From: Polaribacter sp. MED152
GTDB taxonomy: Bacteria > Bacteroidota > Bacteroidia > Flavobacteriales > Flavobacteriaceae
DNA length: 64,000 nucleotides
Assembly: GCF_000152945.2 (NCBI RefSeq)
Contig: NC_020830.1
Location: forward strand, 310,001-374,000
Direction: 5' to 3'
Under the pieces are notes generated by a model that worked only from the letters and a program-made list of their open reading frames with translations, did no database searches and was not told the DNA's origin. Below, piece by piece: positions 43,393-53,480 of this stretch. Position 1 is the first letter of the stretch, and each line of letters begins with the position of its first letter. The position numbers were made by a program, and so were the translations under genes.

Positions 43393-45660
43393 ATGGCATT
43401 TGATATTGACATGATCAAACAGGTTTACGCGAATATGACTGAACGTGTGGACGCTGCTCGTAAAATTACAGGTAAACCACTTACGCTAGCAGAAAAGATT
43501 TTGTATTCTCACTTATGGGAAGGCAATCCTACAAAAGAATTAGAAAGAGGTAAAGATTATGTAGATTTTGCTCCAGATAGAATTGCATGTCAAGATGCAA
43601 CTGCTCAAATGGCATTATTACAGTTTATGCAAGCAGGTAAAGCTAAAGTAGCTGTGCCAACTACTGTTCATTGTGATCACTTAATACAAGCTAAAGAAGG
43701 TGCTGCAACAGATTTAAAGCACGCAAATAATACAAGTAGTGAAGTTTTTAATTTTTTAGAATCAGTTTCTAATAAATACGGAATTGGATTTTGGAAACCA
43801 GGAGCAGGTATTATTCACCAAGTAGTTTTAGAAAACTATGCATTTCCTGGAGGAATGATGATTGGTACAGATTCACATACAGTAAATGCTGGTGGATTAG
43901 GAATGGTAGCTATTGGAGTAGGAGGTGCAGATGCAGTAGATGTAATGGCTGGTATGGCTTGGGAATTAAAATTCCCAAAATTAATTGGTGTTAAGTTAAC
44001 AGGTAAATTATCTGGTTGGACAGCTCCTAAAGATGTAATCTTAAAAGTTGCAGAGATATTAACTGTTAAAGGTGGTACAGGTGCAATCGTTGAATATTTT
44101 GGGCCAGGTGCAACTTCTATGTCTTGTACAGGTAAAGGAACTATTTGTAACATGGGTGCAGAAATAGGTGCAACCACATCTACTTTTGGTTATGACGAAT
44201 CTATGGAGCGTTATTTAAGAGCTACAGATAGAGAAGATGTTGCAAATGCAGCAAATGAAATTAAAGATTATTTAACTGCAGATTCTGAAGTTTATGAGAA
44301 TCCAGAACAATATTTTGATCAAGTAATTGAAATTAATTTATCTGAATTAGGACCGTTATTAAACGGACCTTTTACACCAGATTTATCTACTCCAGTAGGT
44401 GCTGCAATGGCAGATAAGGCTAATGCAAACGATTGGCCTTTAGCTGTTGAATGGGGATTAATTGGTTCTTGTACCAACTCTTCTTACGAAGATTTATCTA
44501 GAGCCTCTTCTATTGCACAACAAGCTATCGATAAAGGTCTTAAAATTAAGGCTGAATTAGGTATAAATCCTGGTTCTGAGCAAGTTAGATATACTGCAGA
44601 GAGAGATGGTATTTTAGGCATTTTTGAAAATTTAGATGCTAAAATCTTTACAAATGCTTGTGGACCATGTATTGGGCAATGGGCAAGATATTCAGATCCT
44701 AAAAATGCACCAAAAAATAGTATAGTTCACTCTTTCAATAGAAACTTTGCTAAAAGAGCAGATGGTAATCCAAATACTCACGCATTTGTTGCATCACCAG
44801 AATTAACAGCAGCAATTGCAGTTGCAGGTCGTTTAGATTTTAATCCTTTAACGGATAAATTAATCAACGAAAATGGTGAAGAAGTTATGTTTGATGAGCC
44901 AACAGGTTGGGAATTACCTCCAAAAGGTTTTGACGTAAAAGATAATGGTTACTTAGCTCCTGATGAAGATGGCAGTGGAGTAGTAGTTTCTGTAAGTGAT
45001 GATTCAGAAAGATTACAATTATTAACACCTTTTACTCCTTTAGGTAGTACAATTAATGGTGCTAAATTGTTAATTAAAGCATTTGGTAAATGTACTACAG
45101 ACCATATTTCTATGGCTGGACCTTGGTTACGTTTTAGAGGACATTTAGATAATATTGCAAATAATACGTTAATTGGAGCAGTAAACGCATTCAATAAGAA
45201 AACAAATTTTGTAAAAAATCAATTAACAGGTGAGTATGATGCTGTTCCTGCTGTACAAAGAGAGTATAAGAAAGAAGGTATTAAAACTGTTGTTGTTGGA
45301 GATCATAATTATGGTGAAGGTTCATCTAGAGAGCATGCAGCAATGCAACCAAGACATTTAGGTGTTGCAGCAGTAATTGTAAAATCTTTTGCTAGAATTC
45401 ATGAAACTAACTTGAAAAAACAAGGAATGTTAGGTTTAACGTTTGCTAATGAAGCTGATTATGATTTAATTCAAGAAGATGATACATTCAACTTTGTAGA
45501 TTTAAATGAGTTTGCTCCAGACAAACAATTAACTTTAGAGATTGTGCATAAAGATGGTAGTTCTGATACTATCAAATTAAATCACACATATAACAAAGCT
45601 CAAATTGATTGGTATAATGAAGGTTCTGCTTTAAATTTAATTAAAAAGCAAAACGCATAA
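43393..45660 (+). CDS. acn: Aconitate hydratase (mitochondrial type)
   Basis: A 755-residue aconitase of the mitochondrial-like class rather than AcnA (about 890) or AcnB (about 860). The three Fe-S Cys are in [15 protein letters not shown] and [13 protein letters not shown]. Other signatures are [39 protein letters not shown] and [18 protein letters not shown] of the swivel domain. It interconverts citrate and isocitrate in the TCA cycle. It is monocistronic with its own promoter box and a shared terminator. Confidence 0.97.
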   Translation: MAFDIDMIKQVYANMTERVDAARKITGKPLTLAEKILYSHLWEGNPTKELERGKDYVDFAPDRIACQDATAQMALLQFMQAGKAKVAVPTTVHCDHLIQAKEGAATDLKHANNTSSEVFNFLESVSNKYGIGFWKPGAGIIHQVVLENYAFPGGMMIGTDSHTVNAGGLGMVAIGVGGADAVDVMAGMAWELKFPKLIGVKLTGKLSGWTAPKDVILKVAEILTVKGGTGAIVEYFGPGATSMSCTGKGTICNMGAEIGATTSTFGYDESMERYLRATDREDVANAANEIKDYLTADSEVYENPEQYFDQVIEINLSELGPLLNGPFTPDLSTPVGAAMADKANANDWPLAVEWGLIGSCTNSSYEDLSRASSIAQQAIDKGLKIKAELGINPGSEQVRYTAERDGILGIFENLDAKIFTNACGPCIGQWARYSDPKNAPKNSIVHSFNRNFAKRADGNPNTHAFVASPELTAAIAVAGRLDFNPLTDKLINENGEEVMFDEPTGWELPPKGFDVKDNGYLAPDEDGSGVVVSVSDDSERLQLLTPFTPLGSTINGAKLLIKAFGKCTTDHISMAGPWLRFRGHLDNIANNTLIGAVNAFNKKTNFVKNQLTGEYDAVPAVQREYKKEGIKTVVVGDHNYGEGSSREHAAMQPRHLGVAAVIVKSFARIHETNLKKQGMLGLTFANEADYDLIQEDDTFNFVDLNEFAPDKQLTLEIVHKDGSSDTIKLNHTYNKAQIDWYNEGSALNLIKKQNA

Positions 45661-45677
45661 TCAATTAAATGATATGT

Positions 45678-45708
45678 AAAACTCCTGAAGAAATTCAGGA
45701 GTTTTTTT
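45678..45708. terminator. Bidirectional terminator between acn and the MFS gene
   Basis: A 12-bp perfect stem AAAACTCCTGAA / TTCAGGAGTTTT with a GAAA tetraloop and T run. It overlaps the last bases of the convergent transporter gene. Confidence 0.85.
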
Positions 45709-46873
45709 ATGCTCTTTTTTTAAGAGCTATTATTCCCAATAAAGGTCCTATTCCTAGAAGCATATAAATAAAATTAGATTGAAAAGCCAAACTCAGTTTG
45801 GTAAAAATCAAGATACTTATAATGGTTATTGCGTAACCTATACAATTAACTATGGTTAAGGCAGTTCCTTTGTTTTTTGCATTTACGTTATTGGCAACCA
45901 AGGTTGAAAACATGGGTGAATCTCCAATCACTAAAAAGCTCCATATCATTAAAAAACTAATAAATAGGGTTTGATTCTCGAGCAAGAAAGCAAAAGGAGA
46001 AATTAAACAGCATATAAAAGATCCTGTTAAAAAGATAAATGAAGTTTTTTTTACGCCTATTTTATTTGAAATATAGCCTGTAAATATACAGGATATGCTA
46101 CCTATACCTATAATTACAAAGGAGAGTAATGAAATATCAATATTTAGGTTAGCATACAATTGATTATAAGAAACTAATAACACAGGAACTAAGGCCCAAA
46201 AAGTATACAGCTCCCACATATGACCAAAATAACCAAAGGACGCTTGCTTAAATTTTGGTTGCTTAAAAACAGAAGAGATAATTGAAAGGTCAAAACTGTT
46301 AGATTTTTTTCTAAAAGGACCATTTTTAACAAAAAGAACCAATAATATACCACCAGAAATAGATAATACAGATGTAGTTGTAATTACAAATCTCCAAGAA
46401 GTTGTAACGAATAAATCTTTTATTAAATGGGGTAGAGCAGTACCTAAAACCAATGCTCCAACAAGATACCCTAGAGATTTGCCTAGACCTTTATCATAAT
46501 AATCAGTGGCAATCTTCATTCCTACAGGATAAATTCCAGCAAGAAAAAATCCTGTTAAAAATCTAAAAATCAGTAAATAAGGTAACTCAAAAGTTTCAAG
46601 TACAAAGGAATAATTAAATAGTGCAGCACAAATTGCGCTAATAAAAAATACTTTAGATGGTGAAAAACGATCACTTATTGTAAATAGCGCAAATAATAAA
46701 GTTCCTATAATAAAACCAAACTGTACTGCAGATGTTAGGTAACCAATTGCATTTGCTTCTAAATGATATTCGTTAATAACAGCATTCATGACTCCATTTG
46801 TAGCAAACCATAAAGAGGTGCAACAAAACTGAGAAATTACAATAATAGGAAGTATGTATTTTGGTGTTTTCAT
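45707..46873 (-). CDS. MFS transporter
   Basis: A 388-residue integral membrane protein with about 12 hydrophobic segments. The family motif region is seen in TISDRFSPSKVFFISAICAA after helix 2, and a second half begins around FKQASFGYFGHMWELYTFW. A drug, sugar or anion substrate cannot be told from the sequence. It is monocistronic, convergent with acn and divergent from the HMG-CoA lyase gene. Confidence 0.9.
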   Translation of the reverse strand: MKTPKYILPIIVISQFCCTSLWFATNGVMNAVINEYHLEANAIGYLTSAVQFGFIIGTLLFALFTISDRFSPSKVFFISAICAALFNYSFVLETFELPYLLIFRFLTGFFLAGIYPVGMKIATDYYDKGLGKSLGYLVGALVLGTALPHLIKDLFVTTSWRFVITTTSVLSISGGILLVLFVKNGPFRKKSNSFDLSIISSVFKQPKFKQASFGYFGHMWELYTFWALVPVLLVSYNQLYANLNIDISLLSFVIIGIGSISCIFTGYISNKIGVKKTSFIFLTGSFICCLISPFAFLLENQTLFISFLMIWSFLVIGDSPMFSTLVANNVNAKNKGTALTIVNCIGYAITIISILIFTKLSLAFQSNFIYMLLGIGPLLGIIALKKRA

Positions 46874-46955
46874 TGGTTTACGAAATTAGCATAAATTAAA
46901 GATTATTCAAGGCTAAAAATTTCTATTCATCATTACTTTATCTATATTTGAATTG

Positions 46956-47813
46956 ATGAAAAATGTCAAGATAATAGAATGTCCTAGAGATGCAATGCAG
47001 GGAATAAAATCTCACTTTATTTCTACTGATAGAAAGGCTTTGTACATAAATTCTTTATTAAAAGTTGGTTTTGATACTATCGATTTTGGAAGTTTTGTTT
47101 CACCAAAAGCAATACCTCAAATGAGAGATACTGCTGATGTTTTAGCCAAACTAGATTTAAGTAAAACCAACAGTAAATTACTTGCAATTATTGCCAATTA
47201 CAGAGGGGCTGAAGATGCTGTTCAATTTGAGGAGATTGATTATTTAGGTTATCCATTTTCAATTTCTGAAAATTTTCAAATGAGAAACACACATAAAACT
47301 ATTGATGAATCAATAGTTACTCTTGACAAAATTTTAAACTTAGCAGATAAATCTAAAAAAGAAGTTGTTGCGTATTTATCTATGGGATTTGGGAATCCTT
47401 ATGGAGATCCATGGAATGTAGATATTGTTGCTAGTTGGACAGAGAAACTTTCAAGGATGGGAGTTCAAATTTTATCCCTTTCAGATACAGTTGGTACATC
47501 TACACCAGATGTAATTGATTATCTATTTTCTAATTTAATTCCACAATATCCAAAGATTGAATTTGGTGCTCATTTACATACAACTCCAGACAAATGGTTT
47601 GAAAAAGTAGATGCTGCTTTTAAAGCAGGATGTTTACGTTTTGATGGAGCCATAAAAGGTTATGGTGGTTGTCCTATGGCTAAGGATGAGCTTACAGGTA
47701 ATATGCCAACCGAAAAATTATTAAGCTATTTTACTGCTGAAAAGGCTGAAACTAATGTAAAACCAATGAGTTTTGAAAGTGCATATAACAAGGCTTTAGA
47801 AGTTTTTAATTAG
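46956..47813 (+). CDS. Hydroxymethylglutaryl-CoA lyase
   Basis: A 285-residue TIM-barrel lyase of the HMGL family. The N-terminus has IIECPRDAMQGIKSHF with the substrate Arg-Asp pair. Metal-ligand His residues are in EFGAHLHTTP, and the catalytic Cys loop is in GYGGCPMAKDELTGN. It cleaves HMG-CoA to acetoacetate and acetyl-CoA in leucine breakdown. I start at the ATG at 46956; a TTG directly before it is less likely. A TATATTTG box ends only 6 bases upstream, so the message may be leaderless. Confidence 0.92.
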   Translation: MKNVKIIECPRDAMQGIKSHFISTDRKALYINSLLKVGFDTIDFGSFVSPKAIPQMRDTADVLAKLDLSKTNSKLLAIIANYRGAEDAVQFEEIDYLGYPFSISENFQMRNTHKTIDESIVTLDKILNLADKSKKEVVAYLSMGFGNPYGDPWNVDIVASWTEKLSRMGVQILSLSDTVGTSTPDVIDYLFSNLIPQYPKIEFGAHLHTTPDKWFEKVDAAFKAGCLRFDGAIKGYGGCPMAKDELTGNMPTEKLLSYFTAEKAETNVKPMSFESAYNKALEVFN

Positions 47814-47980
47814 ATTTTTTATTCTTATCCGTTTACTTTTAAGCTAGTCGATTCTATTTTTTTCTAAATTCTTAATGTTCTGTTAAATTCCGAATACAGC
47901 ACATAATTTAATTGGATAGCGTTAATGTTAAGTTTTATTTTGTCTAACTTTACCTAAAATAAAATAAACAAAATAGAATT

Positions 47981-49207
47981 ATGAAAAAATTTAAATTACT
48001 TTTTTTATTCGTCTTAACAAGTTTGGTGATCACAAGCTGTAATGACGATGATGATTTAATGGTTCCTGAACCTTCTGGAAACACTGTTGTGTACCAATTG
48101 GGTTCTAAAGACGTAGATGGTATTTTTGGTAAAGCCACATTCGTAGAAAACACAGATGCATCTGTAACAGTTGTGTTAGATATAGAAGGCACACCATCAG
48201 ATGGTTTACATCCAGCTCATATCCATTTTAATACAGCAGCAGAAGGTGGAGACATCGGTTTAACTTTTACTCCAGTAGATGGTAACTCAGGTTTAAGTGC
48301 AACTACTTTTACTACATTAAACGATGGTACTGCAATTTCTTATGCAGAATTACTAGATTTTGATGGTTATATTAATGTACATTTAAGTGCAGATGAATTA
48401 GGTACTGTTGTAGCTCAAGGAGACATTGGTCAAAATGCATTAACAGGTACATCTATGATGTATGATTTAGGTGAGAAAGATGTTAATGGTATTTCAGGTA
48501 ATATTACTTTTTCAGAAAGAAATAATGGTGAAACTTTAGCAGTTATAGAATTAGATGGTACTCCAGCAGGTGGTTCTCATCCAGCACACATCCATGCAAA
48601 TACAGCTGCAGAAGGTGGAGATATTCTTTATACTTTTAATCCAGTAAGTGGAGATACAGGAGTTAGTGTTACAACTTTAAGTTCTTTAATGTTTTCTGCA
48701 ATAGCAGATATTGATGCTTACGTTAACGTACATTTAAGTATGGATAACTTAGGAACAATTGTTGCGCAAGGAGATATAGGACAAAATGATTTAACTGGTA
48801 CTACTAAAGTTTATGATTTAGGAGAAAAAGATGTTGCAGGAATTTCTGGAGACGTAACTTTTTCAGAAAGAGTAAATGGTGAAGCTTTAGCAGTAATTAA
48901 TATTGCAAATACTCCAGCAGGAGGTATGCACCCAGCACATATTCATGCTAATACAGCAGCAGAAACTGGTGCAATTCTATTTACTTTTAATTTAGTAGAT
49001 GGCGATACAGGAATGAGTGCTACAAACGTAGATACTTATACTTATGCAGATATTTTAGACTTAGATGCTTATGTAAACGTGCACTTAAGTGCAACTGCTT
49101 TAGGAACAATTGTTTCTCAAGGAGATATAGGGCAGAATGATTTAACAGGATCTACAATCGTGTATGATTTAGGAGAAAAGATGTTGCAGGAATTTCTGGA
49201 GACGTAA
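47981..49207 (+). CDS. CHRD-repeat surface lipoprotein, 5' part of a frameshifted gene
   Basis: 408 residues as it stands. It begins with a lipoprotein signal (MKKFKLLFLFVLTSLVITSC) followed by NDDDD, which resembles the Bacteroidetes signal for export to the cell surface. Three complete CHRD repeats of about 117-122 residues follow, each with HPAHIHxNTAAExG and YVNVHLS or YINVHLS. In the fourth repeat the frame breaks near 49175, where a run of five A in repeat 3 is four A here, giving a wrong tail (MLQEFLET) and a stop. CHRD domains are found in extracellular proteins; the function here is unknown. The original gene almost certainly runs to 49862. Confidence 0.85.
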   Translation: MKKFKLLFLFVLTSLVITSCNDDDDLMVPEPSGNTVVYQLGSKDVDGIFGKATFVENTDASVTVVLDIEGTPSDGLHPAHIHFNTAAEGGDIGLTFTPVDGNSGLSATTFTTLNDGTAISYAELLDFDGYINVHLSADELGTVVAQGDIGQNALTGTSMMYDLGEKDVNGISGNITFSERNNGETLAVIELDGTPAGGSHPAHIHANTAAEGGDILYTFNPVSGDTGVSVTTLSSLMFSAIADIDAYVNVHLSMDNLGTIVAQGDIGQNDLTGTTKVYDLGEKDVAGISGDVTFSERVNGEALAVINIANTPAGGMHPAHIHANTAAETGAILFTFNLVDGDTGMSATNVDTYTYADILDLDAYVNVHLSATALGTIVSQGDIGQNDLTGSTIVYDLGEKMLQEFLET

Positions 49208-49859
49208 CTTTTTCAGAAAGAGTAAATGGTGAGCTTTAGCAGTAATTAATATTGCAAATACTCCAGCAGGAGGTATGCACCCAGCTCATATTCATGAAAA
49301 TACAGCAGCAGAAACTGGTGGAATATTATTTACTTTTAATGTTGTTGATGGTGATACTGGAATGAGTGCAACTAATGTTGATACTATAGCTTACAGTGAA
49401 ATTGAAGCTTTAGACGCTTATGTAAATGTACATTTAAGTGCAGATAACCTAGGTACAATTGTAGCTCAAGGAGATATAGGTAGAAATGATTTAACTGGTG
49501 ATTCTAAAATGTACACTTTAGCTGAAAAAGATGTGGCTGGAATTATGGGTACTGCAACTTTTTACAAAAGAGTAGATGGTAGTGCTTTAGCAGTTTTAGA
49601 TATTGAAAATACAGTAGCTGGTGAAATGCACCCTTCTCATATTCATGAAAATGATGCAGCAACTGGTGGTCCAATCGCATTTTCTTTCAACCCTGTAAAT
49701 GGTGATACTGGAATGAGTATGACTCAGGTTGAAGAATTAGACGATAACACAACAATTACTTATGATGAGATTTTAACTTTTGATGGATATATTAATGTTC
49801 ACTTAAGTGCAACTCAATTAGGTACTGTAGTAGCTCAAGGAAATATTGGTTCTAATGAA
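48083..49859 (+). repeat. Five tandem CHRD-coding repeats, with two single-base deletions in repeat 4
   Basis: Repeats start at about 48083, 48449, 48800, 49151 and 49500, with lengths 366, 351, 351, 349 and 360 bases. A 125-base part of repeat 3 (48812-48936) is identical to 49163-49285 in repeat 4 except for two missing A residues, at about 49176 (AAAAA to AAAA) and about 49232 (GAAG to GAG). The 349-base length of repeat 4 equals 351 minus these two. The three segments lie in three different frames, and the protein is restored if both bases are added back. Confidence 0.9.
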
Positions 49860-49862
49860 TAA
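49275..49862 (+). CDS. CHRD-repeat lipoprotein, 3' part of the frameshifted gene
   Basis: 195 residues if read from its first ATG; the frame is open from 49233, after a TGA at 49230. It contains the rest of CHRD repeat 4 (MHPAHIHENTAAETGGILF) and a full repeat 5, ending YINVHLSATQLGTVVAQGN and then IGSNE. It has no signal peptide and no promoter of its own, so it is best seen as the C-terminal part of the gene starting at 47981. Either the gene is a recent pseudogene or the two deletions are sequencing errors. Confidence 0.75.
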   Translation: MHPAHIHENTAAETGGILFTFNVVDGDTGMSATNVDTIAYSEIEALDAYVNVHLSADNLGTIVAQGDIGRNDLTGDSKMYTLAEKDVAGIMGTATFYKRVDGSALAVLDIENTVAGEMHPSHIHENDAATGGPIAFSFNPVNGDTGMSMTQVEELDDNTTITYDEILTFDGYINVHLSATQLGTVVAQGNIGSNE

Positions 49863-49884
49863 TTAGAGTTCTAATAATAAAATT

Positions 49885-49919
49885 AAAACCCATCAATTAA
49901 TTGATGGGTTTTTTGTTTT
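49885..49919 (+). terminator. Terminator of the CHRD gene
   Basis: A 12-bp perfect stem AAAACCCATCAA / TTGATGGGTTTT with loop TTAA, then TT-G-TTTT. It lies 22 bases after the stop. Confidence 0.85.
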
Positions 49920-49934
49920 ATGTTGTTATTTTTG
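49901..49934 (+). promoter_or_regulatory. Promoter of the 5'-nucleotidase-family gene
   Basis: TTG at 49901 and TATTTTTG (TAnnTTTG) at 49927-49934 with a 23-base spacer. The -33 element lies within the 3' arm of the preceding terminator, a compact arrangement. The ATG is at 49963. Confidence 0.4.
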
Positions 49935-49962
49935 AATAAAGATTTAAGTAAAGAAATTCAGG

Positions 49963-51468
49963 ATGAAAATTACCATTAGAATCATAATTGCTCTTACAAT
50001 TTTAATATTAGGCTCTTGCAAAAAGGATGATAATAAAATAGCATTTACCTTTTTACAATTAAATGATGTTTATGAAATAGCTCCAATTCAAGGAGGTGAA
50101 TTTGGAGGGTTAGCTAGAGTAGAAACTGTTCATAAAGACCTTTTAAAAGAAAACTCCAATATTATGCTTTTAATGGCAGGTGATTTTTTAAATCCTTCTT
50201 TAATAGGTACTTTAAAATTAGATGGCCAAAGAATTCGAGGTAAACAAATGATAGACGTTATGAATGCTATGAATTTCGATTTGGTAACTTTTGGAAATCA
50301 TGAGTTTGACTTGTCTCAGAAAGATTTACAAAAAAGATTGAATGAAAGTAATTTCCCTTGGATTTCTGCTAATGTAAAGTTGATTAACGAACAAGAAACC
50401 ACGCCATTTTATAAAGTAATCAATAATAGTAAAGAATATATTCCTGAGACTTATATAAAAGAATTTACTGACGAAGATGGTACAAAAATCAAAATTGGTT
50501 TTGTAAGCGTATGTATACCTTCAAACCCTAAAGCGTATGTGAAATACGAAAACATGTTCAATAAAGTAAGAGAATCATATACCAATTTAAAAGATTCTGT
50601 TGATGTTGTTTTTGGTTTAACCCATGTTAAAATTGTAAACGATAAAAGAATTTCGAAATTACTACCAGAAATACCATTAATTATGGGTGGTCATGAGCAT
50701 ACAAACATGCGAGTTGAAACGGAAAACGGAATCATAACAAAAGCAGACGCAAATGCTAAAACCGTTTATATTCATAGAGTAGAGTATGACAAGATTACAA
50801 AGAAAGTCAATATAAAGTCTGAGTTAAAAGAAATTAATGTTTCTATAAAGGAAGATGAAAAAGTAGCTAAGGTTGTTTCTAAATGGCAAACGATTCTAGA
50901 AAAAGAAATTAAGGAGGTTTTGAAAAACCCTAATGAAATAATTTATAAAACTAAAATTCCTTTAGATGGTAGAGACACGCCTATAAGAAGTGAACAAACT
51001 AATTTAGGTAAAATTATTACAACATCCATGTCTTATGCTTTTAATGATAAGGTAGATTGTGCTCTTGTAAATGGAGGTTCTATAAGAATTGATGATCAAC
51101 TAATGGGTGATATAACTCCTGTTGATATTTTTAGAGTATTGCCTTTTGGTGGTGCAATTGTGAAAGTTAAAATTAAAGGACGATTACTAAAAAGAGTATT
51201 AGATTATGGAGAATTAGCTTCAGGCACAGGCGCTTATTTACATAGGTATAATGTAAAGTGGGTAGAAGATAATTGGTTTATAAATAATAAGAAATTAGAT
51301 ATTACAAAAACATATACTGTTGCTTTTTCAGATTATTTATTAAAGGGTTTTGACATTCCTTTTTTATCTAATGAAAACAAAGAGGTTTTATCTGTTTATC
51401 ATCCTAAAGAAGATGAAGTTGCCTACGATATTCGAAAGGCAGTAGTAAATTATTTAAAAACAAAGTAG
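49963..51468 (+). CDS. 5'-nucleotidase / metallophosphatase family lipoprotein (UshA-like)
   Basis: A 501-residue lipoprotein (MKITIRIIIALTILILGSC, lipobox LGSC, then KKDD). The metallophosphoesterase domain has LQLNDVYEI, LLMAGDFLNPS, TFGNHEFDLS and MGGHEHTN. The 5_nucleotid_C domain has CALVNGGSIRID and FRVLPFGGAIVKVKIKG. It probably releases phosphate from nucleotides or cyclic nucleotides in the periplasm or at the surface. The HD of the usual NDxH metal site is VY here (NDVYE). The exact substrate is unknown. Confidence 0.9.
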   Translation: MKITIRIIIALTILILGSCKKDDNKIAFTFLQLNDVYEIAPIQGGEFGGLARVETVHKDLLKENSNIMLLMAGDFLNPSLIGTLKLDGQRIRGKQMIDVMNAMNFDLVTFGNHEFDLSQKDLQKRLNESNFPWISANVKLINEQETTPFYKVINNSKEYIPETYIKEFTDEDGTKIKIGFVSVCIPSNPKAYVKYENMFNKVRESYTNLKDSVDVVFGLTHVKIVNDKRISKLLPEIPLIMGGHEHTNMRVETENGIITKADANAKTVYIHRVEYDKITKKVNIKSELKEINVSIKEDEKVAKVVSKWQTILEKEIKEVLKNPNEIIYKTKIPLDGRDTPIRSEQTNLGKIITTSMSYAFNDKVDCALVNGGSIRIDDQLMGDITPVDIFRVLPFGGAIVKVKIKGRLLKRVLDYGELASGTGAYLHRYNVKWVEDNWFINNKKLDITKTYTVAFSDYLLKGFDIPFLSNENKEVLSVYHPKEDEVAYDIRKAVVNYLKTK

Positions 51469-51477
51469 TTATAAAGT

Positions 51478-51513
51478 AAAAAGCTCAAGATATTCATCTT
51501 GAGCTTTTTTTAT
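51478..51513. terminator. Bidirectional terminator between the nucleotidase and the DEAD-box gene
   Basis: A 14-bp perfect stem AAAAAGCTCAAGAT / ATCTTGAGCTTTTT with loop ATTC and a T run, between convergent genes ending at 51468 and 51518. Confidence 0.88.
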
Positions 51514-51517
51514 TTAT

Positions 51518-53338
51518 TTAAGAATCTCTTCTTTTTCTTCCAAATCCTCCAGGTTTTCTGTCAGATCTGCTAGATGAAGAAGATCTTCTATCACTTCTAT
51601 CACCTCTATTTCTTCCTCCACCATTATCAGAACTTCTTCTAGATGATGAACCTTCAGCACTTCTTCTTCGTCCAAAACCTCCATCTTTTTTACCAAAAGA
51701 TTTCTTTTTTCCTCTTCTTCCTCCTCCTGAACGTTCTTTTTTTGTAATTTCTACGTTTACAGATCTACCATCAAAATCTGGCTGATTAGAAGCAAAAGCA
51801 TCTAAGGTTTCACTCTCAAAATTCTTATCAATTTCAAAGAAAGAAAACGTATCTAGAATATCTATAGCTCCAATTTCTATCTTATCACCAATATTCTGGT
51901 CGTTAATTAAACCAATTAATTTGGCAGGATTCAAACTGTCTTTTCTACCAATATTGATGAAAAAACGAGTCATATTATCTGCAGTTGCTCTAGCTCTAGA
52001 ATTCTCTCTACCTAAATCATTCAAGTCTTTAGAGTTTTCATAGTAAGCCAACATTGTGTTGAACTCTAAAGAAACAAACTTTTGTATTAATTCTTCTCTG
52101 TCTAAATCTTTTAACTTATCGTAAATGCTAGGTAAAAACTCTTTAATTTCAGACTCATTAACCTTTGTATCATTTACTTTATCAATTAAATTCATTAATT
52201 GATTTTCTACAATTTCTTTTCCTGTAGGTACTTTACCTTCAACAAATTTTTGTTTTATGATACGTTCTATAACACGTAATTTCCCTTTTTCTCTATTATT
52301 TACTAAAACAATAGATACACCTTTGTTACCAGCTCTACCAGTTCTACCACTTCTATGTGTGTAATTTTCTATTTGGTCTGGTAATTTATGGTTAATTACA
52401 TGAGTTAATTCAGTTACATCTAAACCACGTGCTGCAACATCTGTTGCTACTAAGATTTGAATGGTTTTCTTTCTGAATTTCCCCATAACAGAATCTCTCT
52501 GTGCTTGAGATAAATCTCCATGTAGAGAATCTGCATTATAGCCATCCTTAATTAAATTATCTGCAACTTCTTGAGTCTCTCTTCGAGTTCTACAGAAGAT
52601 AATTGCATAAATATCAGGATTTAAATCTGCTATTCTCTTTAAAGCAGGGTAACGTGTTCTTTCTGTTACTGCATAATATTCATGACTAACGTTTTCTGAA
52701 CCAGAATTCTTTTCTCCAGAAGTTACTTCTACAGGAGTAGTCATATAATTTCTAGCAATAGCTTCTACTTCTCTAGGAAACGTTGCAGAAAATAGTAAGG
52801 TTTGTTTGGTTTCTGGTGTAGCTTCTAAAACTTTGTCTAGTTCTTCCTTAAAGCCCATGTTTAGCATTTCGTCAGCTTCATCTAAAACCAGCCATCTAAC
52901 ATTGCCTAACTTTAATGCTCTTCTATTAATTAAATCTACAGTTCTACCTGGAGTACCTACAACAATTTGAGATCCTTTCTTTAAAGATCTTATTTGATCT
53001 TCCATGCTAGAACCACCATAAACCGTTGTTACTTTTACATTTTTTAAATATTTGCAAAAATCTTTAATATTATTACCAATCTGAACTGCAAGTTCTCTTG
53101 TTGGCGATAATATAATGGCTTGAACATTGTTATTATCTTCTTCTAAAAGTTCTAAAATAGGTAAACTAAATGCTGCAGTTTTACCTGTACCTGTTTGAGC
53201 AAATGCTTTTAAATCTGTATCAGAAGATATTATTTGTGGAATTGCTTTTTCTTGAATAACAGTTGGTTTTTCGTAACCTAAATCTGTTAATGCTTTGATG
53301 ATAGGTGCTTTTAGCCCTATTTCTTTAAATGTTGACAT
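51518..53338 (-). CDS. deaD: DEAD-box RNA helicase with DbpA-like RNA-binding domain and basic RG/RS tail
   Basis: A 606-residue helicase. Motifs are: Q motif at the N-terminus, I in AFAQTGTGKTAAF, II in LVLDEADEMLNMGF, III in LFSATFPREVEAI, and VI in HRSGRTGRAG. Residues about 465-540 form a DbpA/DeaD-type RNA-binding domain. The last 65 residues are Arg/Ser/Gly-rich and disordered, giving extra RNA affinity. It resembles DeaD/CsdA, which acts in ribosome assembly and cold adaptation. The -7 box is about 100 bases before the ATG, so the leader is long, as in cold-induced helicases. Confidence 0.93.
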   Translation of the reverse strand: MSTFKEIGLKAPIIKALTDLGYEKPTVIQEKAIPQIISSDTDLKAFAQTGTGKTAAFSLPILELLEEDNNNVQAIILSPTRELAVQIGNNIKDFCKYLKNVKVTTVYGGSSMEDQIRSLKKGSQIVVGTPGRTVDLINRRALKLGNVRWLVLDEADEMLNMGFKEELDKVLEATPETKQTLLFSATFPREVEAIARNYMTTPVEVTSGEKNSGSENVSHEYYAVTERTRYPALKRIADLNPDIYAIIFCRTRRETQEVADNLIKDGYNADSLHGDLSQAQRDSVMGKFRKKTIQILVATDVAARGLDVTELTHVINHKLPDQIENYTHRSGRTGRAGNKGVSIVLVNNREKGKLRVIERIIKQKFVEGKVPTGKEIVENQLMNLIDKVNDTKVNESEIKEFLPSIYDKLKDLDREELIQKFVSLEFNTMLAYYENSKDLNDLGRENSRARATADNMTRFFINIGRKDSLNPAKLIGLINDQNIGDKIEIGAIDILDTFSFFEIDKNFESETLDAFASNQPDFDGRSVNVEITKKERSGGGRRGKKKSFGKKDGGFGRRRSAEGSSSRRSSDNGGGRNRGDRSDRRSSSSSRSDRKPGGFGRKRRDS

Positions 53339-53434
53339 TTCTGTGATTTTGTAGATTCACAGAACGCCCACCTGTAAATCTGATTATAAATTCGACCTGA
53401 TTTTAAATGAGTTACACTCAAAAATAAAATCGTG

Positions 53435-53442
53435 CAAATGTA
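53435..53442 (-). promoter_or_regulatory. -7 box for the DEAD-box helicase gene
   Basis: The minus strand reads TACATTTG (TAnnTTTG), 97 bases before the helicase ATG at 53338. This predicts a leader of about 90 bases. No clear -33 element is seen. Confidence 0.35.
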
Positions 53443-53480
53443 CTACAAATAAAATGAACTGAAGAAGAATGTGGATTTTA

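Noticed and set aside
48083..49859. CRISPR-like tandem array
   Set aside because: The repeats are about 350 bases, coding, and contiguous with no spacers; they encode CHRD domains.
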